Positions 48,803 to 57,812 are shown, counted from the first letter of the stretch. The stretch: DNA of 64,000 bases from Hymenobacter gummosus (GCF_003970915.1 NZ_RXOF01000013.1:1-64000), one strand, 5' to 3'. Notes: generated from the letters alone by a model not told the origin. Numbers and translations are program-made.

Positions 48803-49903
48803 CTAGGCGGGCTGCTTGGCGGTGAGCTGGTCGAACAGCTGCACGTAATGGTCGCGCTCCGACAGCACGGAGTACTTGCTGACCACCGTCTGGCGGCCCT
48901 GGCGGCCCATCTGCTGGCGCAGGGCGGCGTTGTCGATGAGGCGGCTGATTTTGTCCACCCACTCCTCGGTGCCGTCGGCCAAGAAGCCGTTGACGCCGTC
49001 CTGGATGATTTCGGAGTTGACGCCCACCGGCGACATGATGGTGGCAATTTCCAGGGCCATGTACTGCAGCCCTTTCAGGCCGCACTTGCCCTTGGCCCAC
49101 TCCGTATCGGGCAGCGGCATCAGCCCAATTTCGATTTCGGACAGGTCCTGGATTTCGGTGTCCTTGCGCCAGGGCAGGCCGGTGATGCCCAGCTCCTCGT
49201 TGCGGTAGGAGCCGTCGCCAATCACCTTGAAGTACACTTTGTCGCCGTACTTGGCCTTGAGCTGGCGCAGGGCCGGCAGGGCCGTTTCGAAGTGCTCGAT
49301 GGTGGTAAACGAGCCGCTCCAGCCCACGCACACCCGGCCGGGGTGGGGCGGCGTCGCGGCCCGCTGGTACTCCTCGGTGTCGATGGTGGTGGGCACGATG
49401 ACCACGTTCTTGTTGAACTGCCGGGCGTAGGAAGCCAGGTACTCGTTGCCGGCAAAAATCAGGTCGGACATGGCAATGATGTCCTTGGTTTTGTCCGGGT
49501 TCTTGAGGAACAGCAGGTTGGTATTGGCCCCGGAGGCCTCGCCCTGGTTGCGCCAGATGGAGTCGTCGAAGTCGAACACCACCTTGGCTTTGGAGCGGGC
49601 AAACAGGCTCTCGAACACCGTGGTGCCGATCATGAAGGCCTCGCGCTGGATGAAGATGATGTCGTAGCTGCCCGCCTTGAGCGCGTTGCCGAGGCGCTTG
49701 GCGGCGCTTTTCAGGAAGATGCCCAGCTTGCCCACGTAGTTGCCGGGGCTGTAGAGCACCTTGTCGTCGGCCGGCGAAATCAGGTAGGAGTATTCGCTTT
49801 CGTAGCCGTGCTGGCGCAGGTAGTCGAGGTACTGCTCGAAGCGGAAACGCTGCGACGGGGAGCGGTCGGGCCGGTGCATGGCCACGAAGAGGACGCGCTT
49901 CAT
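48803..49903 (-). CDS. Glycosyltransferase family 4-like protein
   Basis: This 366-residue cytosolic or membrane-peripheral glycosyltransferase has the GT-B fold. Its N-terminal strand-loop KRVLFVAMHRPDRSPSQRFRFEQYLDYLR is followed by the Rossmann-like CVGWSGSFTTIEHFETALPALRQLK, the GDGSYRNEE turn and the C-terminal LKGLQYMALEIATIMSPVGVNSEIIQDGVNGFLAD, where GVNSE and the helix after it form the donor nucleotide site. It lies 88 nt downstream of the NAD-dependent epimerase gene on the same strand, so both likely serve the same surface glycan. Donor and acceptor are unknown. Confidence 0.88.
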   Translation of the reverse strand: MKRVLFVAMHRPDRSPSQRFRFEQYLDYLRQHGYESEYSYLISPADDKVLYSPGNYVGKLGIFLKSAAKRLGNALKAGSYDIIFIQREAFMIGTTVFESLFARSKAKVVFDFDDSIWRNQGEASGANTNLLFLKNPDKTKDIIAMSDLIFAGNEYLASYARQFNKNVVIVPTTIDTEEYQRAATPPHPGRVCVGWSGSFTTIEHFETALPALRQLKAKYGDKVYFKVIGDGSYRNEELGITGLPWRKDTEIQDLSEIEIGLMPLPDTEWAKGKCGLKGLQYMALEIATIMSPVGVNSEIIQDGVNGFLADGTEEWVDKISRLIDNAALRQQMGRQGRQTVVSKYSVLSERDHYVQLFDQLTAKQPA

Positions 49904-49991
49904 GTGCTAATCGAGGGAGAAGGTGAAATGACATGCCCCGGTCGCGGCCTGCGGGCAGGTCACGGCCGGGGCGGCAGTCAGCGGTAGCCGG

Positions 49992-50987
49992 TTAGTCTTC
50001 CAGCCACACGGGCGGCAGCTTCTCGGTTACTTCGATGTTCTCGAACTTGCTGCTCTTCTTAATGCCGGTGCGCTTGGCCCAGTCCACCATCTGGTCGAGG
50101 CCTTCGCGCAGGGTGGTGGCGCGGTCGGTGCCGAACAGGCGGTGCGCCTTGCTGTGGTCCGACCAGGCAATCTGTACCTCGTTGCGGGCTTCTACGTGGC
50201 GGATCATGCCTTCCAGGCCCATGCTTTCCATCACGGTGGTAGCCAGCTCGTTCACCGAGTACTCCTGGTCGGCGCCGATGTTAATCACCTCGCCGTAGGA
50301 TTCCTTGATGTTGACGCAGTTGGCAATGTGGGGGGCAATGTCGCCCACGTAGGAGAAGGCGCGCTTCTGCTCCCCGTCGCCGAAGATGGTCAGGGGCTTG
50401 CCCTGCATCAGCTGGTTCATGAAGATGCCCACCACGTTGCGGTACCGGTCACCGAGGTTCTGGTACTCGCCGTACACGTTGTGCGGGCGGAAGATGACGT
50501 AGTCGAGGCCGAACATTTCGTGGGCGCACTTCAGGTCCAGCTCCACGGCGTACTTGGCCACGCCGTAGGGGTCTTCGGGCTGGGGCGTCATGTCTTCGCG
50601 CATGGGCGGCTCCAGGGCGCCGTAGGTGGCAATGCTCGACGTGAACACGAAGCACTTGATCTTGTGCTTGATGCTTTCGTTGATGAGGTTCACGCTGCCC
50701 ACCAGGTTGTTCTGGTAGTTGAAGCGGCGGATAAAGTGGCTCAGGCCTTCGGCAGCGTAGGCCGCCAGGTGGTACACGTAGTCGAACTTGTGTTGCTCGA
50801 ACAGGCGGGCCAGCAGTTCGTGGTCGAGGATGGAGCCCTGCACGAAGGTGGCTTCGGTGGGTACGTTTTCCTCAAAGCCGCCGCTCAGGTCGTCAAGCAC
50901 GACTACCTGGTGGCCGAGTTTCAGCAGTTCGCGGGCGACGTGGGCCCCGATGAAACCGGCTCCACCAGTTACCAGTGAAGTTATCAT
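49992..50987 (-). CDS. NAD-dependent sugar epimerase (extended SDR)
   Basis: This 331-residue cytosolic enzyme has the GalE-like Rossmann motif SLVTGGAGFIGAHVARELL at the N-terminus, DDLSGGFEENV, YVYHLAAYAAEG, FTSSIATYG and YGVAKYAVELDL (Tyr and Lys of YxxxK). A substrate loop RPHNVYGEYQNLGDRYRNVVGIFM follows, with later FGDGEQKRAFSYVGDIA. This is the UDP-glucose/GlcNAc epimerase or dehydratase class. The start at 50987 is chosen because MITSLVTGGAG begins the fold; 20 extra upstream residues are not needed. Together with the next glycosyltransferase it points to surface polysaccharide synthesis. Confidence 0.9.
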   Translation of the reverse strand: MITSLVTGGAGFIGAHVARELLKLGHQVVVLDDLSGGFEENVPTEATFVQGSILDHELLARLFEQHKFDYVYHLAAYAAEGLSHFIRRFNYQNNLVGSVNLINESIKHKIKCFVFTSSIATYGALEPPMREDMTPQPEDPYGVAKYAVELDLKCAHEMFGLDYVIFRPHNVYGEYQNLGDRYRNVVGIFMNQLMQGKPLTIFGDGEQKRAFSYVGDIAPHIANCVNIKESYGEVINIGADQEYSVNELATTVMESMGLEGMIRHVEARNEVQIAWSDHSKAHRLFGTDRATTLREGLDQMVDWAKRTGIKKSSKFENIEVTEKLPPVWLED

Positions 50988-51048
50988 GTGTATTACGTTA
51001 GGATTATCCCCGTTAGAGCCGCTAACCCAGCGACTAGTTTGTTGCAAA

Positions 51049-51056
51049 CAAAGGTA
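51049..51056 (-). promoter_or_regulatory. TACCTTTG -7 element for the epimerase operon
   Basis: The minus strand reads TACCTTTG about 61 nt before the epimerase ATG. It falls upstream of the chosen start and next to a possible longer start (51047), which makes that longer start unlikely. Confidence 0.55.
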
Positions 51057-51185
51057 ATAGCTCCATCCTTATAAAAAAGGCAGAACCGGCGGCGGGCCGC
51101 CCCGGCTGAAGCTCATTGCCGCGCCACTTACGCAAGCCGGGCGCTTTGGTTCGGCGACGGCATCAATTGGTAAGCCAAGGCGGCA

Positions 51186-51217
51186 AAAAGCCTGCCCCAA
51201 AGCTGGAACAGGCTTTT
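51186..51217. terminator. Bidirectional terminator hairpin
   Basis: AAAAGCCTG (51186-51194) pairs with CAGGCTTTT (51209-51217), giving A- and T-flanks on both strands. It lies 62 nt beyond the PAP2 phosphatase stop on the minus strand, upstream of the epimerase promoter. Confidence 0.75.
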
Positions 51218-51278
51218 CGGGAAGCCATGCCCCAACGGCCGGCTTCGGTTTCAGGCAGGATAAGCGGAGGGAGAAAAG

Positions 51279-51980
51279 TCAGATGCGGCCGAGCAGGAAG
51301 TTCAGCAGCTGCCGCACGCCGCCGAACATTTCATCGAGCTGGTAGCTCATCAGAAACAGGCCCACGTAGAACGGGCTGGGGTGCTGGTACTGCCACTGCA
51401 CCAGCGGCGCGAAGAAGCGGCGGCGCACGGCGGGCAGGTTGGCCGCCAGGGCCGTGGCCGCGCCCACGGCGCCGCCCGCGAGCAAATCGGTGGGGTAGTG
51501 CAGGCCGAGAAAGAGCCGGGGCAGGCAGATGAAGAACACGACGTAGAACAAGGCCAGGGCGCCCAGTCGCGGCGACAGGAAGCAGAACCCGACGGCCAGG
51601 GCAAAGAAGATGGTGGCATGGTCGCTCGGGAAGGAGCTGTTGTCGGCCGAGTCGGACAGGAGCTGCTCCTGGGCCGGCTGCAGGTGCAGCTCGGTGTTGT
51701 GCAGAGGGCGGGGCCGCTCGGGAAACACGTGGGTGAGTACGCGCGTCACCATCATGCCCAGCAGGCAGCCGGCCAGGATGCCCAGCACAATCTGCCGGCG
51801 GGCATTGCCCTCGGCGGTGTCGCGGCACTGAAACCAGGTCCACCACAGCACCACGGTGAACAGACCGCCTTTCAGCAGGTTGTTGTAGCTGAGAAAGGCG
51901 ACGAAGTTGTCGAGCCACGTGGACGCGTGGACCCATTGGTTGATGCTTTCCAGCACCACCCGGTCGAGGGCAGGTACCAT
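51279..51980 (-). CDS. PAP2-family phosphatase (undecaprenyl-diphosphatase-like)
   Basis: This 233-residue polytopic membrane phosphatase has the three PAP2 motifs: RPRPLHN (part of KxxxxxxRP), SSFPSDHATIFFA (PSGH variant with Asp in place of Gly) and RLFLGLHYPTDLLAG (SRxxxxxHxxxD variant). About five TM helices surround them. Such enzymes dephosphorylate lipid pyrophosphates, often undecaprenyl pyrophosphate, at the periplasmic face. It is transcribed alone. Its upstream region is strikingly AT-rich. Confidence 0.87.
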   Translation of the reverse strand: MVPALDRVVLESINQWVHASTWLDNFVAFLSYNNLLKGGLFTVVLWWTWFQCRDTAEGNARRQIVLGILAGCLLGMMVTRVLTHVFPERPRPLHNTELHLQPAQEQLLSDSADNSSFPSDHATIFFALAVGFCFLSPRLGALALFYVVFFICLPRLFLGLHYPTDLLAGGAVGAATALAANLPAVRRRFFAPLVQWQYQHPSPFYVGLFLMSYQLDEMFGGVRQLLNFLLGRI

Positions 51981-52011
51981 GTTGGTGGGAAGGATAAGAA
52001 GGTGGCGGGAT

Positions 52012-52090
52012 TGTGAGTTAAATATAATTTAATTAAAATTTAATCCAATAATAATCATAATTACTTTCTGAAAATAATCCTCTTACACTT
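52012..52090 (-). promoter_or_regulatory. AT-rich upstream region of the PAP2 gene
   Basis: A stretch made almost only of A and T (TAATTTAATTAAAATTTAAT and TAATAATCATAATTAC) contrasts with the GC-rich neighbourhood. It lies 35-110 nt before the PAP2 start and probably contains its promoter. I could not fix one TAnnTTTG match. Confidence 0.45.
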
Positions 52091-52136
52091 CACCTACTGC
52101 CGGCTAGCAACCTGGGCTACCTTATGGTTCGTGGCT

Positions 52137-53564
52137 TCAGCTTCCCCCGAACGGCCAGCGGCCCAAGCGGCGGCTCCAGAGCAGAAAAATCAGCGTCCCC
52201 AGGCCCATCATCAGCAGGGCCGCCAGCTGAAAGGGCAGAAACAGCTGGGTGCCGGCGGCCTCGTCGGTGTAGAGCACTACGCCGTCCTTGATGCTGTAGA
52301 ACACCCGCAGCCATACAGCTACGGCCACCAGCACCGGCAGCGGGTAGAGCGGCATGCGGAAGGGCAGCCCGGCGGTGCCCCGGCGACGGCGCAGCAGCAC
52401 CAGCCCCACGGCCTGCCCCACAAACTGCACCAGGATGCGCATGGCTAGGATGGCGCTGATGACTTCCCCCAGCTTAAAGAGCAGACTGAACACGAAGCCC
52501 ACGCCCCCGAGCAGCAGCAGCGACACGTGCGGAAACTGCTTGGTGGGGTGGGTGCGGGCGAATACGGGCAGAAACTCGCCGTCGGCGGCCGCCGCGTAGG
52601 GGATGCGCGAGTAGCCCAGCAGCACGGCAAACAGGGAAGCAAAGGCCACCCAGAGCACCAGGGCCGTGGCGGCTTTGGCGGCCGTGGGCCCGTAGAGCCG
52701 CTCCACGAAGGTGCTGACGATAAACTTCGACTCCTGCGCCTCCTGCCAGGGAATAACGGTGCCCACGCTCCAGTTCAGCAGCAGGTACAGGGCCATGATG
52801 CCGAGGATGCTCAGGAAAATGCTGCGCGGAATCACGCGCTGCGGCTCCCGGATTTCGCCGCCCAGGTGGCACACGTTGTAGTAGCCCAGGTAGCTGTAGA
52901 TGGTCTTGACGGTGGCCTGCCCCATGGCCGCCGACAGCAGCACGCCCGGCAGCGCGCCCAGCCCGCCGGCCGGCAGCCAAGCCACCGCGTGGGTGCTGTG
53001 CGTGAGGCCGCCGAAAATCAGCCAGCCCATGAGCAGCAGCACGCCCACCCACAGCAGCACGCCCAGCCGGCCGATGTCGCCGATGCGGCGGTAGAGCAGG
53101 GCAATGAGCAAGAGCACCACCGCGCCCGATACCAGCTTGGGCTGCCACCACTGCTCCAGCGGCACCAGGTAGCCGAAGTATTGCGCGAAGCCGATGGCGC
53201 CCGAAGCCACCACCAGCGGGGCCTGCACCAGCGTCTGCCACACGTAGAGAAACGAAAGCAGCCGGCCCCACTTCTGCTCCCCGTAGGCCAGCTTCAGAAA
53301 GCGGTAGGAGCCGCCGGCCTCCGGGTAGGCCGCGCCCAGCTCCGCCCAGATCAGCCCGTCGACGAGGCTGAGGGCGGCGCCCACCAGCCAGGCCAGCAGA
53401 AAGTACGGCCCCATGAAGCCCATGACCAGCGGCAAGGTCACGAAGGGCCCGATGCCGACCATGTCAATCATATTCAGGGCGGTGGCCGAGAGCAGGCCCA
53501 GCTCCCGGCGCAGCGGCGGGGTGGCCACGGACGGCGGCGTAGTCGGAGTAGAGGGTTCGGGCAT
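52137..53564 (-). CDS. APC-family amino acid permease
   Basis: This 475-residue inner-membrane transporter has 12 predicted TM helices. The N-terminal LLSATALNMIDMVGIGPFVTLPLV is the substrate-binding unwound TM1 region (G-I/V-G motif) of the APC superfamily, followed by GLIWAELGAAYPEAGGSYRFLKLAYG, the other diagnostic block. SRIPYAAAADGEFLPVFARTHPTKQFPHVSLLLLGG matches TM8 and the following loop. The ATG at 53564 leaves a short Pro/Thr-rich N-tail. Substrate class (amino acid or amine) is inferred. Divergent from the CDF gene. Confidence 0.9.
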   Translation of the reverse strand: MPEPSTPTTPPSVATPPLRRELGLLSATALNMIDMVGIGPFVTLPLVMGFMGPYFLLAWLVGAALSLVDGLIWAELGAAYPEAGGSYRFLKLAYGEQKWGRLLSFLYVWQTLVQAPLVVASGAIGFAQYFGYLVPLEQWWQPKLVSGAVVLLLIALLYRRIGDIGRLGVLLWVGVLLLMGWLIFGGLTHSTHAVAWLPAGGLGALPGVLLSAAMGQATVKTIYSYLGYYNVCHLGGEIREPQRVIPRSIFLSILGIMALYLLLNWSVGTVIPWQEAQESKFIVSTFVERLYGPTAAKAATALVLWVAFASLFAVLLGYSRIPYAAAADGEFLPVFARTHPTKQFPHVSLLLLGGVGFVFSLLFKLGEVISAILAMRILVQFVGQAVGLVLLRRRRGTAGLPFRMPLYPLPVLVAVAVWLRVFYSIKDGVVLYTDEAAGTQLFLPFQLAALLMMGLGTLIFLLWSRRLGRWPFGGS

Positions 53565-53710
53565 AGGCGGAGACGGGCGGCCACGGCGGGCCGGCGCGGA
53601 GTAACCCGCAGGTGGGCCGACAGGTTTTCGGGCGTAAGTTGCGGGCTGATTAGCCAAACCCGTCGGCTGGCGTCTGGCCGGGCCGTACGACCCACTCCAA
53701 CTTCATTTCT

Positions 53711-54667
53711 GTGGCCAACCCCAACTCTTCTAAATCCGCGCTTTACGGCGGCCTGCTCGCCAACGTGGGCATTGCCGTCAGCAAATTTGTCGCGGCCTAT
53801 TTCACCCGCAGCTCGGCCATGCTTTCCGAGGGCATTCACTCCCTCGTCGACAGCGGCAACGCCGTGCTGCTGCTCTACGGCATGAGCCGCAGCCAGCGCC
53901 CGGCCGATGCGCGCCACCCCTTCGGCCGCTCCAAGGAGCTGTATTTCTGGGGCCTGATTGTGGCCGTGCTCATTTTCAGCATCGGCGGGGGCATGTCGTT
54001 CTACGAGGGCATCAAGCACATCGAGCACCCCGAGCCGCTCACCGACCCGCTCTGGAACTACGTGGTGCTGGGCGTGTCCATTGCCTTCGAGGGCTGGGCC
54101 TTGTTTCTGGCCATGAAGGCCCTGTACCAGATGGAAGGCGCCCGCGAAGCCGGCTTCTGGAAGACGCTGCGCCTGAGCCGCGACCCGGCCGTCTTCGCCT
54201 CGGTGCTCGAAAATCTGGCCGCCGTGGTGGGCCTGGTGGTGGCCCTGCTGGGCGTGTACTTCGGGCACATGCTGAACAACCCCTTCCTCGACGGGGCCGC
54301 CTCCATCGTTATCGGCGTGCTGCTGATGCTGGTGGCCGTGTTTCTGGTGGCCCGCACCCGGGCCCTGCTGGTGGGCGAAGGCGCCGACGAAGCCACTCTG
54401 GCCGGGTTGGCAGGCATCATCAACCAGGAGCCGGCCGTGGGCTCCCAGGCCCGCACCCCGCTCACCATGTACCTGGGCCCCAGCGACGTGGTGCTGGCCC
54501 TCGACGTGAATTTCAACCCCCAGCTCACCGCCGCCGAGGTGGCCCAGGCCATCGACCGGCTGCAGGACAACATCCGCGCGCAGTACCCGGAGTTCAAGCG
54601 CATCTTCATCGAAGCCCACTCGGTATCGGCGCGGGAGCGGACGGAAACGGCCGCCGCGCCGCGGTAG
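53711..54667 (+). CDS. Cation diffusion facilitator (CDF) metal exporter
   Basis: This 318-residue inner-membrane transporter has six TM helices and a cytosolic C-terminal domain. The metal site in TM2 is seen as MLSEGIHSLVDSGNAVLLLYGM (H and D), with a partner in TM5 (NPFLDGAASIVIGVLLM, D). RHPFGRSKELYFWGLI matches the conserved TM2-TM3 loop. The C-terminal cytosolic part (MYLGPSDVVLALDVNFNPQLTAAEVAQAIDRL...RIFIEAH) is the CDF dimerisation domain. It exports Zn2+, Fe2+ or Mn2+. A GTG start at 53711 is used, as no ATG precedes the conserved N-terminus. Confidence 0.92.
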   Translation: MANPNSSKSALYGGLLANVGIAVSKFVAAYFTRSSAMLSEGIHSLVDSGNAVLLLYGMSRSQRPADARHPFGRSKELYFWGLIVAVLIFSIGGGMSFYEGIKHIEHPEPLTDPLWNYVVLGVSIAFEGWALFLAMKALYQMEGAREAGFWKTLRLSRDPAVFASVLENLAAVVGLVVALLGVYFGHMLNNPFLDGAASIVIGVLLMLVAVFLVARTRALLVGEGADEATLAGLAGIINQEPAVGSQARTPLTMYLGPSDVVLALDVNFNPQLTAAEVAQAIDRLQDNIRAQYPEFKRIFIEAHSVSARERTETAAAPR

Positions 54668-54698
54668 GCCCGCCGAACCGTTCGGGCCCAATACCAGT

Positions 54699-54739
54699 AG
54701 AACGTCCTGCCGAGCCCGACTCGGCAGGACGTTCTTATC
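54699..54739 (+). terminator. Intrinsic terminator after the CDF gene
   Basis: AGAACGTCCTGCCGA (54699-54713) pairs exactly with TCGGCAGGACGTTCT (54721-54735), followed by TATCTTACC. It lies 31 nt beyond the CDF stop. Confidence 0.85.
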
Positions 54740-54831
54740 TTACCTGCATCCCGCCCGATTCTGCTGCCCACCCATCCGCTCCCCCAACCAATCCGGCCGT
54801 TTCGGCGGCCTACACCTTCTGAGCTAGTCGT

Positions 54832-56070
54832 ATGACCTACTTCGACGACCGCGCCGCGGCGCCGCGCACCTCGCCCTTCTCCTCGTTCTGGATGGGCGGC
54901 TACGAATGCACCGACCAGCAGAACTGCTTCGGCCACCGCGTCGACTTTCTGCACCTGACCGACCACTACCAGCAGCTCGCCGACGACTACCAGCGCCTGC
55001 AGCCCTTCGGCATCCGCACGGTGCGCGAGGGTATTCGCTGGAGCCAGGTGGAGCGCACGCCCTACCAATATGACTGGAGCACCGTGGCCGCCATGCTGGA
55101 AACCGGCCGGCGCCTGGGCGTGCAGCAGCTCTGGGATTTGTGCCACTTCGGCTACCCCGACGACCTGACGCCCCTGCACCCCATGTTTGCGCGCCGCTTC
55201 GCCTCGCTGTGCCGCGCCTTTGTGGACTTTTACCGCTCCCAGCGGCCCGAGGGGGAGCTGATTGTGACGCCCATCAACGAGGTGAGCTTTATGAGCTGGC
55301 TGGGCGGCGACGCCCGCGGCACCGTGCCCTACTGCGTGGGCCAGGGCTGGGAGGTGAAGTACGGGCTGATGCGCGCCTACGTGGAGGGCGTGGCCGCCCT
55401 GCGCGAAGCCGACCCCAGCATCCGCATCCTCACCACCGAGCCGCTGATCAGCATCGTGCCGCCGCACGGGGCATCGGCCCGGCAGCAGCGCGAGGCCCGG
55501 GAGCGGCACGAGCACCAGTACCAGGCCGTGGATATGCTCAGCGGCCGCATCTGCCCCGAGCTGGGCGGCCGGCCCGAGTACCTGGACCTGCTGGGCTTCA
55601 ACTACTACTACGACAACCAGTGGGAGTGCCACAGCAACGCCCGCCTGGGCTGGGCCAACGAAACCTGTGACCCGCGCTGGCGCCCCCTGCGCAGCCTGCT
55701 GAAAGAAGCCTACCAGCGCTACCACCGCCCCGTCGTCATCACCGAAACCAGCCACCCCATGGAGCACCGCCCCAACTGGCTGCGCTTCGTGGGCGCCGAG
55801 TGCGCCGCCGCCATCGAGGCCGGCGTGCCGCTGCTGGGCGTGTGCCTCTACCCCATCATCGACCGGCCCGACTGGGACTTTCTGGACCGGCCCTGGCACC
55901 GCTCGGGCCTCTGGGACGTGGAGCAGCGCGCCGACGGCACCCTGGAGCGCGTGCTCTACAAGCCCTACGCCGAAGCCCTGCTCGACGCCCAGCAGCAGGT
56001 AGCCGCCGCCGTGCCCGGCCGACTCAAGCCCGCCAAAGCCCGCAAAGCGTCCTCCCTGCTGCTGCCGTAA
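54832..56070 (+). CDS. GH1-like glycoside hydrolase (clan GH-A)
   Basis: This 412-residue cytosolic (no signal) TIM-barrel protein has the general acid/base at Asn149-Glu150 (VTPINEVSFM) and the nucleophile at Glu305 (VVITETSHPM). The spacing and the ...WMGGYECTDQ... N-terminus, RTVREGIRWSQVE and DLLGFNYYYDNQWECH all fit a retaining clan GH-A family related to GH1 beta-glucosidases. Family 1 enzymes cleave beta-linked sugars. The C-terminal 25 residues are basic and probably disordered. It stands after a terminator, so it is a separate unit; the next gene is beyond a palindromic repeat. Confidence 0.82.
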   Translation: MTYFDDRAAAPRTSPFSSFWMGGYECTDQQNCFGHRVDFLHLTDHYQQLADDYQRLQPFGIRTVREGIRWSQVERTPYQYDWSTVAAMLETGRRLGVQQLWDLCHFGYPDDLTPLHPMFARRFASLCRAFVDFYRSQRPEGELIVTPINEVSFMSWLGGDARGTVPYCVGQGWEVKYGLMRAYVEGVAALREADPSIRILTTEPLISIVPPHGASARQQREARERHEHQYQAVDMLSGRICPELGGRPEYLDLLGFNYYYDNQWECHSNARLGWANETCDPRWRPLRSLLKEAYQRYHRPVVITETSHPMEHRPNWLRFVGAECAAAIEAGVPLLGVCLYPIIDRPDWDFLDRPWHRSGLWDVEQRADGTLERVLYKPYAEALLDAQQQVAAAVPGRLKPAKARKASSLLLP

Positions 56071-56094
56071 GCCGTTCTTTTCGACATCAAAAAG

Positions 56095-56174
56095 TGTCAG
56101 GTCGAGCAGCGCGAGACATCCGGGCCAGGATGCCCGATGTTGTAACCCGGATGCCTCGCGCTGCTCGACATGAC
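56095..56174. repeat. Palindromic repeat, family 3, copy 2
   Basis: GTCAGGTCGAGCAGCGCGAGACATCCGGG (56096 onward) pairs with CCCGGATGCCTCGCGCTGCTCGACATGAC (ending 56174) around a short GC-rich loop. It is the same arrangement as 24584-24667 (TGTCATGTCGA...GCGAGACATC). It lies between the glycosidase stop and the PLD-like gene, 25 nt before the ATG. Confidence 0.8.
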
Positions 56175-56199
56175 GTTCATTTAATTCTCTCCCACCCGC

Positions 56200-56904
56200 A
56201 TGTCCCACGCTCCCGCTGCCGACCTCGACATCCTGCTCACCCGCTTCCACCAGGCCCTGCAGGATGCTACCCTTTCCGCCGCCGAAGCCGACCAGCTGCG
56301 CCGGTACGCGGCGGCCTACGCGGCCGAGGGCGGCGACGTGCCCCAGCTGCGGCGGCGGGTGTTTGAGCTGGCCAAGGAGTGGCTGAACCGCCCGCTCGAC
56401 AAGGCCATCGTCAGCTGGCTGGCCGGGGCCACGGCCCTGCTGCCCGGGGCCGAGGCCCATAATCCGCAGGTGTTTTTCAGCCCCGGCTACCAGTGCGTGG
56501 CCGCCATTCAGCGCTTCATTCAGCAGGCCGCCCACCACCTCGACGTGTGCGTGTTCACCGTGGCCGACGACCGGCTGAGTCAGGCCCTGCTGACGGCCCA
56601 CGAGCAGGGCGTGCGCGTGCGCCTCATCACCGACAACGACAAGCTCAACGACCGGGGCTCCGACGTGCGGGAGCTGCAGCGCGCCGGCGTGCTGGTGCGC
56701 GTCGACCAGACGGCCTACCACATGCACCACAAGTTTGCCGTGGCCGACCACCGAGCCGTACTCACCGGCAGCTACAACTGGACGCGCTCGGCCGCGCAGT
56801 ACAACCTGGAAAACCTGCTCATCACCGACGACCCGGCCCTGGTGCAGCCCTACGAGCAGGAGTTTGACAAGCTCTGGCGGCAGATGGCCGTGTTCGAGGG
56901 CTAA
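56200..56904 (+). CDS. PLD-like nuclease/phospholipase, Zucchini/MitoPLD type
   Basis: This 234-residue protein carries a single HKD motif in its C-terminal half (MHHKFAVADHRAVLTGSYNWT), preceded by VRLITDNDKLNDRGSDVRELQRAG and followed by AAQYNLENLLI. That block is strikingly like the mitochondrial cardiolipin hydrolase/Zucchini and bacterial Nuc proteins, which act as homodimers on nucleic acid or lipid phosphodiesters. The N-terminal ~85 residues are helical (AEADQLRRYAAAYAAEGGDV) and look like a partner or regulatory region. No signal peptide is seen, so it is probably cytosolic. Whether it cuts RNA, DNA or lipid cannot be read from the sequence. Confidence 0.84.
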   Translation: MSHAPAADLDILLTRFHQALQDATLSAAEADQLRRYAAAYAAEGGDVPQLRRRVFELAKEWLNRPLDKAIVSWLAGATALLPGAEAHNPQVFFSPGYQCVAAIQRFIQQAAHHLDVCVFTVADDRLSQALLTAHEQGVRVRLITDNDKLNDRGSDVRELQRAGVLVRVDQTAYHMHHKFAVADHRAVLTGSYNWTRSAAQYNLENLLITDDPALVQPYEQEFDKLWRQMAVFEG

Positions 56905-57080
56905 TAGCGGCTCCAGCAGCCCACCCCGAGGCTGCGGCTTTGCGGTGCGGCCGACGCCACCGTTACGTGGTGCGCAGGCAATGCCGCCGGCCGTTTCGTC
57001 GTTGGTCACCGCGGGCTGTTTGGCCGGGTGCTGTACCTTTAGGAACTCGGGACGCCCCACCCGTGTCCCGCTCAGTACCG

Positions 57081-57812
57081 ATGAAACGAATTTCCTTCCT
57101 GCTTCCCCTGCTCACGGCGGGCCTGCTCCTGGGCACTCCCGCCCTGGCCCAGAAAGTCAAGTCCAAGACCAAAGGCGGTGCGGCCCCGGCCGAGCTGTCA
57201 TTGGCGGCCCGGCGGCAGCTGCCGCTGTTTGGCGGCCTCACGCCCGAGGCGGCCCAGCAGCTGCTCGGCCCGGCCTTTTTGCAGAGCGCCGACCAGAGCT
57301 TCGCCTCCCGCACCGAGGCCAGCCAGTTTTTCGCCCGCAAAGGCTACGAGTACCTCACCGAGGGGAAGCTGGACACGGCCCGCTACCGCTTCAACCTGGC
57401 CTGGGCCCTCGACCCGAAAAACCCCGAGCCCTACCGCGGCCTGGGCCTGCTGGCGGCCAACGCCGCCCCCGACGAGGCCATCGGCCTGTTTGGGCAGGGC
57501 CTGGCGCTGAGCCCCAACAACGTGCAGCTGCTCTCGGACCTGGGCGCCAGCTACCTGCTGCGCTACGAACAAACCAAGAAGCCCAAGGACCTGAAAACGG
57601 CCGAGGAACAGCTGCGCAAGGCCATAGCGGCCGATGCCAACAGCGCCTACGCCTGGCAGCAGCTGGCCTGGGTGCACCTGCGCAAGGAGGATTACCCCGC
57701 CGCCTGGGAAGCCCTGCACAAGTCGCGCAGCCTGGATTTTAGCGGCATCGATTTCGAGCTGGTGTCGCAGCTCAAGGAAAAGCAGCCCGATCCGCAGGGC
57801 GTCTTCAAGTAA
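57081..57812 (+). CDS. Exported TPR-repeat protein
   Basis: This 243-residue periplasmic protein has a signal peptide (MKRISFLLPLLTAGLLLGTPALAQ). The mature part has about three to four TPR motifs (residues ~85-215), for example KGYEYLTEGKLDTARYRFNLAWALDP, GLFGQGLALSPNN and AWQQLAWVHLRKEDYPAAWEALHKSRSLD. TPR arrays bind partner proteins. It is followed 58 nt later by an outer-membrane barrel gene on the same strand, hinting at a two-gene envelope unit. A TACCTTTA near-match to the -7 element lies about 45 nt upstream. Confidence 0.82.
   Translation: MKRISFLLPLLTAGLLLGTPALAQKVKSKTKGGAAPAELSLAARRQLPLFGGLTPEAAQQLLGPAFLQSADQSFASRTEASQFFARKGYEYLTEGKLDTARYRFNLAWALDPKNPEPYRGLGLLAANAAPDEAIGLFGQGLALSPNNVQLLSDLGASYLLRYEQTKKPKDLKTAEEQLRKAIAADANSAYAWQQLAWVHLRKEDYPAAWEALHKSRSLDFSGIDFELVSQLKEKQPDPQGVFK

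Noticed and set aside
54058-57060. A 1000-codon minus-strand frame across several genes
   Set aside because: It is antisense to the CDF, GH1-like and PLD genes, all with intact motifs, so it is an artefact of GC-rich codon third positions.
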